NCBI GenBank assembly: GCA_003971905.1
Contig: RSEE01000038.1
Span: forward strand, 372,001 to 436,000
Length of the DNA stretch: 64,000 nt
Source: Moniliella sp. 'wahieum'
Taxonomy: Eukaryota > Basidiomycota > Moniliellomycetes > Moniliellales > Moniliellaceae
Reading direction: 5' to 3'
The notes under the pieces were generated by a model. It worked only from the letters and a program-made list of their open reading frames with translations, searched no databases and had not been told where the DNA came from. The translations under genes and the position numbers were made by a program. Position 1 is the first letter of the stretch. Each line of letters opens with the position of its first letter. Positions 31,199-42,521 of the stretch are shown here, one piece after another.

Positions 31199-32308
31199 TT
31201 AATCCGAGCGGGTCAGATCGCCAGCAGGGAGACGGAAGATGGAGGTAGTTCCATCGCACAGACCACAGGCCGCTGTATAGAATGCCAAGAGGGCGGTGAC
31301 GATTCCTATCGCTCCGCCGGCCGTTTGAACATGAGAGCTGCCAGAAAATTCGGCCGCCATCAGCAGGATGAAGGTGAGCCAGAGGAAGAAGACGGTGGAG
31401 ACGAGCGCGACAGAGCTTCGGATGCACGCCGAAAGGAAGATGAATGTCACGATAACCCAGGCACTGAGGAAAATTCCAATCGCGTTTGGGAGCTCATCTG
31501 GAGGAACCGCAGCCTGGATGCCGAACCAGGGAATGAAGATGCACGCATAGGCCCACCAGAAGGAGCCGTCTGTGGGAGAGAAAGGAATTAGTCAGTACAT
31601 ACATAATACAGCAAGATATGCGGAATGGACGGCAATGGCAGCATCTTGCCATATGGGTCAATTAACAACACGTACACATGCACTGTTCAATAAAGCGAGA
31701 GTCCAGGAAGAAAAGAGGACGAGAAGAAAGATGGTGTAGTTAGTAAAGGCTGCAACTGATGGGCGTGCCGAAGAGAGGCATGACAAGACGGGGTATGGTT
31801 GGTAAAACGTACGAAAACTGCTGCACCAAAGGTGTTACCACAGGCAAACTCCCCACACACCCGCAACAAACTGCGCAACGCCTCCCGTGGCCACACAAAG
31901 CGAAACGATGAGTTCAGGATGGGAAACGCCCCGAGTACCGACATTGAACAGAGAAAGAACCCAGGTGGTCGAGGCGAATCCCATCAGGCCCAACGGCGAG
32001 GGCGAACCGAACTTCCTGTATGCGCGCCCTGGTCAGTTCTGTTGGTGGTTCATGGCAGCACCAGAAGGGCGGAGGGGTACAGGGGAGAATGGCACAAATG
32101 CTTACCGATGGTACACAGGGAATGCCGGCTGAGAAGTGTCAACCGTGTGACCGCCCGCAGTCCGGGCACGCAGCAAGGCTGGGAAGCTGGTGTGCGAAGC
32201 ATCTGCCACGGTATGGCCCGCATCGGTTGCTGGTGGAGTGTGCATGTCGCCGGTGGAGTGCTGGATCCCAGCCGCGGCGGACTTCATCTCTTCGTGGCTG
32301 GAGCTCAT
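31199..32308 (-). CDS. GPR1/FUN34/SatP-family acetate (succinate) transporter
   Basis: A six-helix plasma-membrane carrier for acetate and related acids. Exon 1 (32308-32106) encodes a hydrophilic N-terminus MSSSHEEMKSAAAGIQH. A 90-nt intron (32105-32016) leads to the family signature SPSPLGLMGFASTTWVLSLF, NVGTRGVSHPELIVSLCVAT, GGVAQFVAG and then EFACGNTFGAAVF in a neighbouring frame. After an intron with donor at 31812 and acceptor at 31570 the last exon gives GSFWWAYACIFIPWFGIQAA, NAIGIFLSAWVIVTFIF, ALVSTVFFLWLTFILLMAAE and TAGGAIGIVTALLAFYTAAC, ending LTRSD. The exon 2/3 join does not keep frame as read, so a base error or a tiny extra exon is likely. Confidence 0.93.
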
Positions 32309-35300
32309 GAGGAAGGAGGCAAGAAGGCGTTGGACAGGTGTGGGTGGGGATGAAGACAGGCGATCCGCAAGGACGGCAGAGCAGGCAATGAGTCTTTATA
32401 CCTGTGGGTGTGTGTGGGGGAGAGGGGGGGGGTGTTGCGCTGATGAAGACTAGGTACTAGGGCAAATTGATCGATCATCGATTGTCGGTCCCTACTGCAG
32501 ACTGACAGTAGTGAATAGACAAATGGGTTGGGGGGACATAGACACGCAAAGCCATGAGGGAGCCTGCCCCGCTCATGTGCTGGCCAGCGCACCCAAGGCA
32601 ATGGAGGCCCCTGCCTTGGGCACTGAGCCGAGGCCCTGAGGTGCTGAGGCGCCGGAGGCCTGTGGCCAGGCCCCAGCGGAGAGTAGCGCAGATGACGCAC
32701 CCATGGCAGCCTATCCAGACGAGTGTTGACTTGCCGTGACTAGCGACGGTCCAGCAGGCATGAGCGCTGAGTCTGAGCGCACCACCAGAGGCAGCACTTT
32801 GGTCTTGTGGTGGGTGGCTCCTCCCCAACTGGCTTGGACAGAACTGCTGCCCAAAGCCGCCGAAGAGGGCCTGCTGTGTCGTGGCAGTCTTTGTCGTCGG
32901 GTCATCGAGGTCGGTCATCGGCCGGTCAGACATGGAGCAGCTGCCGGTCCGAGGGAGGGGCGGGAACAACAGAGGTGCCCCACAGGGGGGCTCTGTATCT
33001 GCACCGGTCTCACTGACTCTATCAACCGTCGTCGCAAGGGATGGCTGGTGGGGCAGTACTGTACAATAGAGTGCCGCGCACCGGTGCCTCTATGTGGGAG
33101 GATGGATGATGTCGATGGTGGTCCCATCCGTCGCAACGGCCAGAGAGACGGGGCCATCAGACGGCGAGGGGGCTGTATGGTGGACGCAGTTGTGCCTGTA
33201 GCGAACGCTGAGGCTCAGCGCTGAGTTGAGTTCAACGTACTCCACGCGCTCCACTGGACGTACTCGGTCTGAGTAATGGTGCGCTTGCCTGAGGCGGCCT
33301 GAGGCGTGGAGCCAGACGCTTCAAGCGTCGCTTGACATGGACACGCGCCAGAAGAGCGCTGTGCTGCCCCAGCCCCCACACCCGCCGCTTGCGGCTCCCG
33401 CCCATGCTTGCTGCCGACGAATGGTCCCGCCGGCTGAACGCACCCGCAGCACGCACTGCCCCCGCGCCAGGCCTTCGGCTCACCAGCACGCTTATTCCCG
33501 CTGCGCCTTGGCCGGCTGAGCCGGGGCAGGCGCAGTTAAGCTTCACGCGCTTACGCTTTCGCCCTTCAAGCTTCAGCTTTCTTGTGGTCTCCATTCTCTC
33601 CGATGGCAAGCGGTGCGGCCCCCGGTGCCCGCGTTGGCTCTGGGTTGCTGGGCAGACGGATATACCATCGGCTATACTCCTTCCACCCGGGCACCGCTTC
33701 CCAGTTCCCAGGCAGTGATCGGTGGCCGACCCCTCTGCTCTCCGATCGATCAAATTTCACTCATCTCACTGGTCATTTCGTCCCTGTCATCTTCGTCGGT
33801 TAGGTTTGCCATGGCTTTGCCCTGCTTTGCCGCTACAGGAGGGCGCAAACGTGTCACGTGCAAGGCACGCTTCAAGCTTCAAGCTTCAAGCTTCAAGCTT
33901 CAAGCTCACCTCTCCAGTACGTTCGCTATTCCCGCAGGGCCCCCCAGCAGCAGTGCATCAGCCCGCACACTACAGCACATCATACGTGCATCGATCACCG
34001 ATCATCGTTCAATATTCACCTTGGCAGCCTGCACCATGCATCATGCATCAAAAGAGAAGCATATCACCGGTCACCGCCCCCACCCAGGCACGGCTACCGA
34101 GCAAGCAGCTCACGGGCGCCGGCCCCGCTGTCTTACATCTGTTGACGAGTGCGGGGTACGCAGCTGCTGGCATTCATCATTATATGCGCCTGCGGCTGCC
34201 GGCGCAGGCCAAGCTTCGGATGATCACAACGTTCACATGTCAGGCCAACCACGAGAACGAGTGCCGAATCCAACTCTCCATTGTCCATCTCGTCTGCCTC
34301 CACCATCCGAACGTTTTTCACCATTCCAATTGGCCACACCCCTCCAGGATGCCCCACCCTCTCAACGCCACACCTCCTTAGCATGCATGGGATCCCTTCG
34401 CCCCAAGCTTGCCACGTTGAATGATTAATGAGAGTCGCCCAAAAACCACACTCTGTTTACCCGTCCGCTCTATAATTCGATTCTCTTAGCGCCTTTCTCG
34501 GCGTCTCTTCTTCCTCCGTTCCCCGCGGCTCTCCATACACGCAACAGCATTGGACCCAACACCCTGAGCTGCCTCTCAGCCAAGCCATGATCTTAGTCTC
34601 TCCATTATCGGCGCTGCTCAGCGCTCCCCCAGCCTCAGCTCCCTCTCCCCCCGGTGTCTCCCCCGCAAACGAAGATGCGTACAGCACAGCGGTTCGCGGT
34701 GCAGGGGCGACGTATAGCATACCCGATTCATGACAGGCCCCGAGTCGCTCGTTGGCGCAAAAAGTCCCTCATCGCAAAAATTACCTGCGCGTGGGATGTG
34801 GGGAGAAGAGAGCCAAGCAGCCGATCGCCAAAAAAATTGGCTCAAAGCGTGGCTATACGTTATTCTATCCCGCCCCACTGTCATCAATTATCAATGACAG
34901 CTAAATCCCGCCAGCCTTTGCTCAAACGGCGCTCAACGCGCTCAACCCACCTACCTCCTCCTTCTCCTTCAACGTATCAGACCATGATCTCGGCTGAACG
35001 TTGAACGTTGATGTCAGCGTGTGGCATAGACCGGTCCCCCAACATTGTCAGAGAGAGCGGGCGTATCCGCGAGTCAGATGCGCCCATCATGCTGTCCCTC
35101 GAAAGTGAGAGACAACGGAGGGGCGTTGGTCTTGTGACGTTCGGTGCGGGAAGCTGTCAATCGAGAGAGAAGAGAGGGTGTCCTATATTGGGCTTGGCCG
35201 AAACAAGTAGGATGGAGAGCACTGTGTACGCGACGAGCAACGAGGAAACAGGGCCAAAATGCAAGGGCGGTGGTTCCATCCAAATTATACTACGCTGCAC

Positions 35301-35554
35301 ACAGACCACAAACCATTGCGACGAACACTACCCATCCATCGTACTTTACTTGGTTCTTTACTTGGGGACAACAAATGATGCGTCATGGAAGTGTGGATTG
35401 AGAGGTAAAATAGGGAATATACGGCGGCTACGAAGCACGAACAAGATCACGAATACCGGGCGAATCCCCTTGTTGGGACGACTGGGTGGGGGGGCCAGGC
35501 ACGCACGGCGGTACCGTTTGCATACGCAAAAGAGCAAAAAAGTGTCCAAAGGCA
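32309..35554. other. 3.2-kb gene-free region with repeats
   Basis: Open frames at 32736-33224, 33613-34428 and 35008-35922 have no recognisable domain. Repeats seen: CTCAGCGCTGAG palindrome near 33213, CCTGAGGCGGCCTGAGGC at 33283-33305, the AGCTTCAAG array at 33869-33906, and GAACGTTGAACGTTGA at 34996-35011. Confidence 0.5.
33869..33906. repeat. AGCTTCAAG tandem array (about four units)
   Basis: A perfect 9-bp tandem GCTTCAA-GCTTCAA type array. Each junction forms the palindrome CTTGAAGCTTCAAG on one strand or the other. Same family as 39574-39614, 57332-57361 and 13231-13250. Confidence 0.9.
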
Positions 35555-38500
35555 TCACAAGTTGGCGGCCGCATCGGCAAAGATGCGCGCTGCTTCGAAG
35601 TCCTCCTGATCTTGTCGCGCAGCTTCGTCTCTCGGTGCTTGGGCGAGGTTTTGATCAATATGAGCAATCTGGGCTTGCACATTCCTTCGATAAAGTAAAG
35701 GTAGGACAAGGCGCCTACGATCAAGAATGCCACCACACCTTCCCAAGATACTTCCTCCACATCTTCCAGCTCCCATTCGTCCTCGGGGCCAGGATCGGGT
35801 TCGAGAGGCTGCTCAAGGGTGGTAGACTCGGGAGACAAAGGGCGGGTGGAAAGAGCTTGTTCCTCCTGTTCCGTGTAGGCAAAGTTGCCACTGGGTTGTC
35901 CCCAGGAGTACTGGGACCATAGATGCAATGCCGAGGTGTCCCGTTCCAAAATGGCAGCCCAAAAGGCGCGCCAATGGAGTCGGATGAGAGAGAGAAGAAC
36001 GGGAAGATACGGTTCTTGCTGGTTGATTTCCCAGGCCATATCGTAATAGCGCTTGGCCAAGTAAAAGTTCCTTCTTGGTACCCCCAGCCCCATCTCGTAC
36101 ATCCACGCCATATCCCAATAGGCAAGCGAAGAAGTATGGTCCAACGCACTTTGGTAGCAAGCCGCCGCCTTGTTGTACTCTACAGGTGCACCCATACCAC
36201 GGAAATAATAGTCGCCCATCTTGACCAGCGAATCAATGTTGCCCTGGCCTGCCGAGCGGGACCATTGCAACAACGCCAGACGATCCGCCCGCCCGTCTTG
36301 CTCCTTTCGCCCAAGCAGACGGAAAGGAGAGACTTGTCTCGGTCCAAGATCCAGGCGAGATTGTTTTGGGCAGTTTCATACCCCCGCTCCCCAGCCATGG
36401 TCCATCCGAGCAACGCAACCGATCGGTCGTGGAAGCGCCAGGCTCGTTCGGCCAAGGCATAGGTCGGAGTTTCCCAATCACCCCTTTCGACGACCGTTTT
36501 GAATGCTTGTACCGCCGAGCGGCAGTAGGCCCCGCCCGCACGTGCAGCAGCGGCGTCCAACTTGCCCATAAAGTAGCGCGCCTCAAAATTGTTGCCAAGC
36601 ACAATCGCCGCCTGGAACTTTTCGCGGGCCTCGGCAAATTCGCCCATGTCAAATAGGATCTTGCCCAGTTGGACCGGCGCGTCGGGGTGACGCGACTGCA
36701 TTGTGGCTTTGGTAAAATACCGAGCGGCCATGGAGACGTTTCGGCTCGCCATCCCCAGCCCATCGCGCAACATGATCCCCGTCATCACGACCGAGTTGGC
36801 ATCGCCCCACTCCATCCCGCGACGGAACCAGACCCAGGCACGAGAAAAGTCTTGTTTCACCCCTTCGCCTCGGAGGTACATGCTGCCGACTTTGCCGGCA
36901 GCCAGAGCAGCTTCTTTGCCCAACTCGACGCTCACCCCTGCCACGCGAGGATCGACCCTCCGAACCGTTTTCTCGTCCAGTTGCATCCCCGGCGAGATGG
37001 CGCTGGCCACCACACCGCTATCCCGCGGCCAGACTTGGGTGGTAATCTTGACAAAGTATTCGAGCCGTCGCTTGTAGTCCCGTGGGATCAGACCGGCATC
37101 CTCGCCACCCCAGAGGCTGCCGTAGTAGTACATTTGGGCCAACAGCTGGAGGAAGGTGACTTCGCCATGGTTGGCATGGTACTCGTAAAATTCAAGCAAA
37201 TCGGTGAGGCCCCGGGCGCTGCCAGTGTCCTGCCCCAGGCCAGGATGGTTGCCCAAGATGGCTCGCATCAGAGGTTTGCGGGCTTCCAACCCCGAACTAG
37301 CCACCGACGCTCCAGGACCATACACCCCCCCAGCAAAGTCCGAAAGACGCACCTTTTTAGGGGGCAGGAGAGTCCGCCCGGGGGACCCGAGAGATGAACC
37401 GCGCATAGCTGCAGGTGGGTCAGTCACCCACATTGAAACAACAGCGGAGGGATCGTACCTTGGTCGGCCGCGTGCTCGTACCAATGCATGGCGAGGAGCA
37501 CGAGGGCCTGGTGCCATACCGGCATAGTGGCGATAGGCAGCGACATCTGTCCTTCGAGTCGCCTTGTCGTGCGGCAGTGGCGAAATGCAAGTTGGCTAAT
37601 GCCTGGGGTGAGGAACGTCGTCCGACTCAATCAGAGTCGAGTTGGTGGAGAGGGAGGCGTCGTCCTCGTGGACCAGCTGGGACGTCGAGGAGGTCCAACG
37701 ACTGGCATGGAGGAAGCCTAGACGCGAATGGGCCGAACTATTGCCGGTCAAATCGGCCAGGCGAGCAAAGCACGCTTGCGCCTTGGATGCATTGGCCTCC
37801 CCCCCATGGCTTCCCCAAGGAAATGTTCGCCCAGGACCCACAAGGCATCGGACTGTCGGTCGTTCAGTTCGTGCACAAGGAGACTGGAGAGGGATCAAGG
37901 AGCGTGCCATTTGCAGCCCTATTGGTGCGATGAGAGAGAGCGTCATCCACGATGGCTTGGGCGGAAGGCCGAGGCCCGTCCAATGGGTCAGCAGCAACCC
38001 ATAACAGGAGCCGCTCCGCACTCGCCACGCGTTGTCTCCTGCGTTGAAGTGGGGTCCACTTCGCTTCGGTCTCCACCTCAACCTCGCCGCCAGTCTGAAA
38101 CAGACCCAGCACAGCCCGTTTAACGTACCCAGCAGCACGGTCAGTGTAGCTTTTCTCCTCAGAGGGCTGGTCGTCGCCCAAAAATGGTCCGAGGAGTGCA
38201 TCATCTGGGTACGCTTCCCATGCGGGCCAGAGAGGTCGTGCCTGAGCGCCGGGCCAGGTGCGTGTCTGGTGATCTCGAGATGCAGCGCGCAATTCCAGCA
38301 AGTCCGGTCGACGTTTCCATCGTCCCAGTCGGGTAGGCGGGGGGATCGCCACCATTTCCTTACCCAGTTGGCCAGTTGCCCCATAGGCCCCGTATCATAA
38401 AGAGTGATATCGACCCAGGACTGTACCCGATCCCGGATCGAGGCCCCGAACCGACCGACCGCGCTCGAGCGCACCCGGTCCTGGGCTGCCGCCCAGGAAG

Positions 38501-38768
38501 AAGAGGAGCGAGGCGAAGGGTGGGAGTTATCTCAGCGAGAGTAACACTTCGAAGAAGTGCGAGGGCGTGGTCATAGGCCTCGTCGGGCGTGTAATGCTCA
38601 GGCTGAACATTGCCCTCGGGCTCGAGGGCGAGGTGAGGGTTAGGGGATACAGCCGAGGCGGCAAGAGGAAAGAGGGCCAGGAAGGCAAAAGAAGAAGCAG
38701 TGGCCAACGAAACAGGCGTAATCGTGCGGAGGTAGCTCCTCGGCGGGGTCGAAGCTCCCCGCAGCCAT
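35555..38768 (-). CDS. HRD3: Hrd3/SEL1L-type ER quality-control protein (Sel1 repeats)
   Basis: The ER-lumenal partner of the Hrd1 ubiquitin ligase in ERAD. The likely start is ATG 38768, leading in a neighbouring frame to a signal sequence (ASSFAFLALFPLAASAVSP). Sel1-like repeats follow: AHSRLGFLHASRW, HALANLHFATAARQGDSKAQ, LAAGKVGSMYLRGEGVKQDF with SRAWVWFRRGMEWGDANSVV, DAPVQLGKILFDMGEFAEAR, then WTMAGERGYETAQNNLAWIL, a strong SEL1L signature, and LVKMGDYYFRGMGAPVEYNK with WDMAWMYEMGLGVPRRNFYL. A single TM segment (GVVAFLIVGALSYLYF, around 35720) is followed by a short tail ending ARIFADAAANL. At least six frame breaks. About 1,050 codons, a little longer than yeast Hrd3 (833). Confidence 0.92.
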
Positions 38769-39573
38769 CACAATGGACAACGCCACAGCGATCAGATGGT
38801 GGGAGTGATGGTGGTGCTTGTCCCGCTCACGTGCAAAGCCACCACGGCATCTTTCCACGTCAGCGCAAGCGAGACTTTTGGACCACCCAACCCTACATTC
38901 ATACGACCGTCTCATTAAATTACTTCTGGCATCACAGGATGCACCGACGCTCAGCTTTCATATTCGTCGAGGGCAATCGGTGATCGACAATGCCGCCTGC
39001 ACCTCCATCTGTGCCCCACCCTCACCACAACGCGAGAACGAGACGAGCACAAGCGGATTCATTGGGGGTATTATGCCCATTCTCATACGCCCTCTGAGCA
39101 TGGTTACCAACTACAGAACTACAGAACAGCCAGCCGCTTGTTGGCGCCATTGCATGGTGCAGGCTGAGCGGCTGAGCTGACACTTAGAGGCTCAGTGCCC
39201 ACCTGTTTGGTGTTGGGGAACGAATAGGACACATGCCTAGTCACAGTGGCTAGGCATCATTTGAATAGGGAGCCGGAGAGCCTCGTCTTCAACTGTGAGC
39301 AGTGAGAGTGGGTTGGTTACACCGTGTGGTGAGGATTGTTGGTGGCCAAAAGGTGGTGGGAAACGACGATAGGCCCAGAGAGTGTATTTCTGTTGTGGAT
39401 GGAGAGGTGAATTTGGCATTGACGCTGTGCCGGCGGACTTGAGCTTGAGCGCTCGAGGCGCGATTGCCCCGCTTACGTACCCAAAAGGAGCAGGCGTGCC
39501 ATCTCAGGTTCCGGTGATTAATCATTGATCATCGATCCGAATCTCCGATCTCAGAATCTCAGACTTAGGATAG

Positions 39574-39614
39574 TCAAGCTTCAAGCTTCAAGCTTCAAGC
39601 TTCAAGCTTCAAGC
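39574..39614. repeat. AGCTTCAAG tandem array (about 4.5 units)
   Basis: The longest example of the 9-bp family in the window. It lies about 150 bp upstream of the TATA-like box of the metallothionein-like gene. Confidence 0.9.
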
Positions 39615-39758
39615 CGCTTGCCGCGGCGCCGCACCCGGGCGCACCTGGCCTGATTGGGCCTGGTTGGGCAGCTCACGCGCTCACTGCGGAGGCCCAGCCG
39701 CGGAGTAACTGTGGCTCTCGTAAGCCTCGTAATCTTATCTAGCACGGCGCCCTCGTAG

Positions 39759-39766
39759 TTATAAGC
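39759..39766 (+). promoter_or_regulatory. TATA-like box TTATAAGC
   Basis: Followed at about 20-35 bp by a pyrimidine-rich start region (TCTCTTCTTCTTCGTC), and then after about 265 bp by the small Cys-rich ORF. Confidence 0.45.
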
Positions 39767-40060
39767 TCAAGCGTTTTCCTGCACTCTCTTCTTCTTCGTC
39801 TCCTACCGTGGTCTACTCGCTACCCACACTCCATTGGACAACCGTACCGCCTCCCCACCGCCCGCCATCTTTCCATCATGCCTGTGCGTCACTCTCCACT
39901 CCCCCGCTCCACTCGGAGACCGACATGCTGACACTGCGAACAGTGCCGCTGCGCTCCTCAACCCACCGCCAAGTGCTGCTCCAAGCCAAGCGAGCCCAGC
40001 ACACCGAGCTGTTGCGCCACGAAGGCTAACCCCCTCCTTACCCCTGCCGTGCCAGTAGAC

Positions 40061-40174
40061 ATGGCCTCTAAGCCAGTCGCAGAGCCTGCGCAGATGGCCA
40101 ACCTTGGTTCATGCGGGTGCGACGAGGAGTGCAACTGTGGCTCATCGTGCAAGTGTTCCCATGGTAAGCTGTAA
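40061..40174 (+). CDS. Metallothionein-like small Cys-rich protein (37 residues)
   Basis: The ATG at 40061 opens a 37-codon frame. Its C-terminal half reads SCGCDEECNCGSSCKCSHGK and the stop is TAA 40172-40174. Six Cys are arranged CxC-x3-CxC-x3-CxC, the order found in short fungal copper metallothioneins of the Neurospora/Agaricus type, in which a seventh Cys usually follows. Here a His stands nearby instead. Such proteins bind Cu(I) in the cytosol. The GTAAGC after CAT could be a splice donor (with TACTAAT and AG downstream at 40260-40280), in which case the C-terminus would differ. A TATA-like box and CT-rich start region upstream support a real gene. Confidence 0.6.
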   Translation: MASKPVAEPAQMANLGSCGCDEECNCGSSCKCSHGKL

Positions 40175-40511
40175 CTTGCGCTGCCCCCATAGAACTCATG
40201 CCTGCTGTACTCTATCTTGCATCCTATCCATTGGACCCGCGCATGCCTTGACTTGGCGTACTAATGCAGTCATAGTAGGTGCTGAACTGTTGTTCAAGAT
40301 GGAGAGCGAAGTCACGAGTGAGCACTACTTTGGCGTTGTAAGAATCGTAAGGCCGAGGGTTCTACAACTGCAACACCACAGGGAGTATCATGGATTACGT
40401 AAGAAACGGGGCCATCATCGATCGACCATGGTTGACAGTAGGCATGGTTTGGAGCCCACACCGGCCCATCGCCTTTGACGCGTGACGACCATCGCCAGCT
40501 CCCTCACCGCT

Positions 40512-42033
40512 ATGTGGAGGAGCTCGGGGGGTGTTCCGCCTGCCTCAACATCCATCCCACCCATGCTAAGCATGGACATCGACCCGGCGGTGGACGAAGT
40601 GGACCCGCGCCCAAAGGTGAGAAGGCAGCGCAGCTCCCTTGTTCAGCATGGGCGAAGGGAGCTCAAGCCGCTTCCCCTATTGAAAGATGCCCCGTTGGAT
40701 GCACAACTCCCTCTTTCCCTGCAAAAGCTGGAGCAAGTATCCGTGATCTGTGACTTTTCGGATCCCCGAACGACCTGGATTCGAAACAGGTCAAGACCGA
40801 ACGCCCTCCACGAGCTGGGAGAGTACATCGCCCATCTCTCGGATCTTCCCCAGGAACTGTATCCCGCAATGACCGCCATGGTCGCGGCCAACTGTTTCCG
40901 CACCATGCCTCCACCCCCGCCCAACCTTTCCTCCCGCTGCGGCAGATGTATTTGATATGGACGAAGAGGAGCCATTCTGGAGCTAGCTTGGCCGCATCTC
41001 CAACTGGTTTATGAGCTCTTCCTCCGTTTCTTGGAGAGCCCCTTGTTCGTCACCACCTTGGGAAGGAGGGTGATCGACCCCCCCTTTGTTCTTCGAATTT
41101 TGGAGCTGTTCGACTCGGACGACCCCAGGGAACGGGACCTGCTCAAGACGACGCTGCATCGGATCTATGGCAAGTTTTTGAACCTACGCGCATTCATCCG
41201 TCGATCCATCAATCACGTCTTTTTCGAATTCCTCTTCGAGAAGGAGAAGCACCATGGGATTTCGGAGCTTCTGGATTATGGGGAGCATCATTAACGGTTT
41301 TGCCGTACCACTCAAGCAGGAGCACAAGACTTTCCTCCTGAGAGTACTGGTCCCTCTGCACAAGGCCCGCTCCCTGGCATTTTACCATCCGCAATTGGCC
41401 TACTGCGTTTCCAGTTTCTCGAAGGATCCAACGTTAGCGCCCTCGGTAGTTGTAGGTCTCCTTCGCCTCTGGCCAAGGTTTCCTCTTCTAAGCAAATCAT
41501 GTTTCTGTCCGAATTTGAGGAGGTCCTCGACATTATGGAACCGAGCGAATTCGTCAAGGTGCAGGTTCCGCTTTTTGGTCTTCTGGGACACTGCATTGGC
41601 TCACTCAACTTTCAAGTGGCTGAACGCGCGCTATACTTTTGGAGCAACGAATATGTTGTCAACCTTATGGCCGAACACGTTGACGTGGTGCTCCCGCTCG
41701 TCTTCCCGGCGCTGTACCAGAATGGCAGGGGGTACTGGAACCAACAATCCAACCGTTGGTCCAACATGCGCTCAAGATCTTTATGGAAATGAGTCCCACT
41801 GTATTCGACAAGTGCGTGACTGCGTATACGAACCACCAGGCTGCGTGCGTCCCCCCTCCCCCCTTTCCCCCTTTTCGTTGTTCTGCCCTATTGACCACTT
41901 GCATAGTCTCCCCGAGCTCCTTGTCGCTAGGGATGCCCAGTGGACGCGGCTCCTCAGCACTGCCCAGGCCACAAGTTCAAGATTGGGTCTGGCACCACCC
42001 GACCGCCCTCTTCGCCGACCTGCCTGTGCCTAG
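40512..42033 (+). CDS. RTS1: PP2A regulatory subunit B56 (B', Rts1-type)
   Basis: A HEAT-like scaffold that directs the PP2A core to its substrates. Family blocks in order: [62 protein letters not shown] and [129 protein letters not shown] and [16 protein letters not shown]. An intron probably lies at about 41845-41908. The exact N-terminus is uncertain: in-frame ATGs occur at 40512 and 40566 and the frame is closed just upstream, so an earlier exon may exist. At least four frame breaks. The gene converges with the MDR gene downstream. Confidence 0.93.
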
Positions 42034-42521
42034 GCACACCTATTCCCCCCGGCCCGACTGGCTCGAGTCTTAGTATTTACCCTCTCCCTGAGTGGAGCAT
42101 GTGGACGCCTGTGACATGTCTTTCCAGTAGTATAGTTAAGAGATCGATTACCAACATTTGCGTTCCAATGACTCCGTATCACGAAGTGTGCAGGCAAGAT
42201 GCAAATATGTCTTTTTCCTATTTTCCTGGTTGGGGAACACTATGCCAGTACGGCCTGGAGAAACGGGGGGTGCAACAGGTGCAACTTTGTCAGTGAGCAA
42301 AAACTTCTTCTGCCTGCTCTACATGGGTACGGCCACGGCCACTCTATTCCTCTGCAAGAGGAAAACGCTTGTTGTATACCACTCCTTCGTTGAGAGCAAA
42401 CTGTTCGTTTGTGTTATTAAAGGGTCACAAGTGACTGCTGCACATAACTGCCACCGAACGCGTAAGAAAGGAATAAGAATAGCAAGTTAGTGGCCGTTCC
42501 AATCAAGTTCACATCGTTGTC

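Larger units (their letters stand above)
38769..40060. other. Intergenic, includes promoter of the metallothionein-like gene
   Basis: No gene is recognised from 38769 to about 39570. The AGCTTCAAG array is at 39574-39614. A TATA-like TTATAAGC lies at 39759-39766, followed by a CT-rich stretch (39780-39800) that looks like a transcription start region. Confidence 0.5.

Noticed and set aside
32736-33224. 162-codon plus-strand frame
   Set aside because: No domain, Arg/Gly-rich shadow composition, no promoter signs.
33613-34428. 271-codon frame containing FKLQASSFKLQ repeats
   Set aside because: The peptide repeat is only the translation of the AGCTTCAAG array. Nothing else in it resembles a protein family.
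35008-35922. Long plus-strand open frame of 304 codons
   Set aside because: Its second half is the antisense of the Hrd3 gene and its first half has no domain or coding character.
40172-40290. Second exon for the metallothionein-like gene
   Set aside because: The donor and TACTAAT look plausible, but none of the acceptors gives a Cys-rich or family-like continuation. The unspliced form is preferred with caution.
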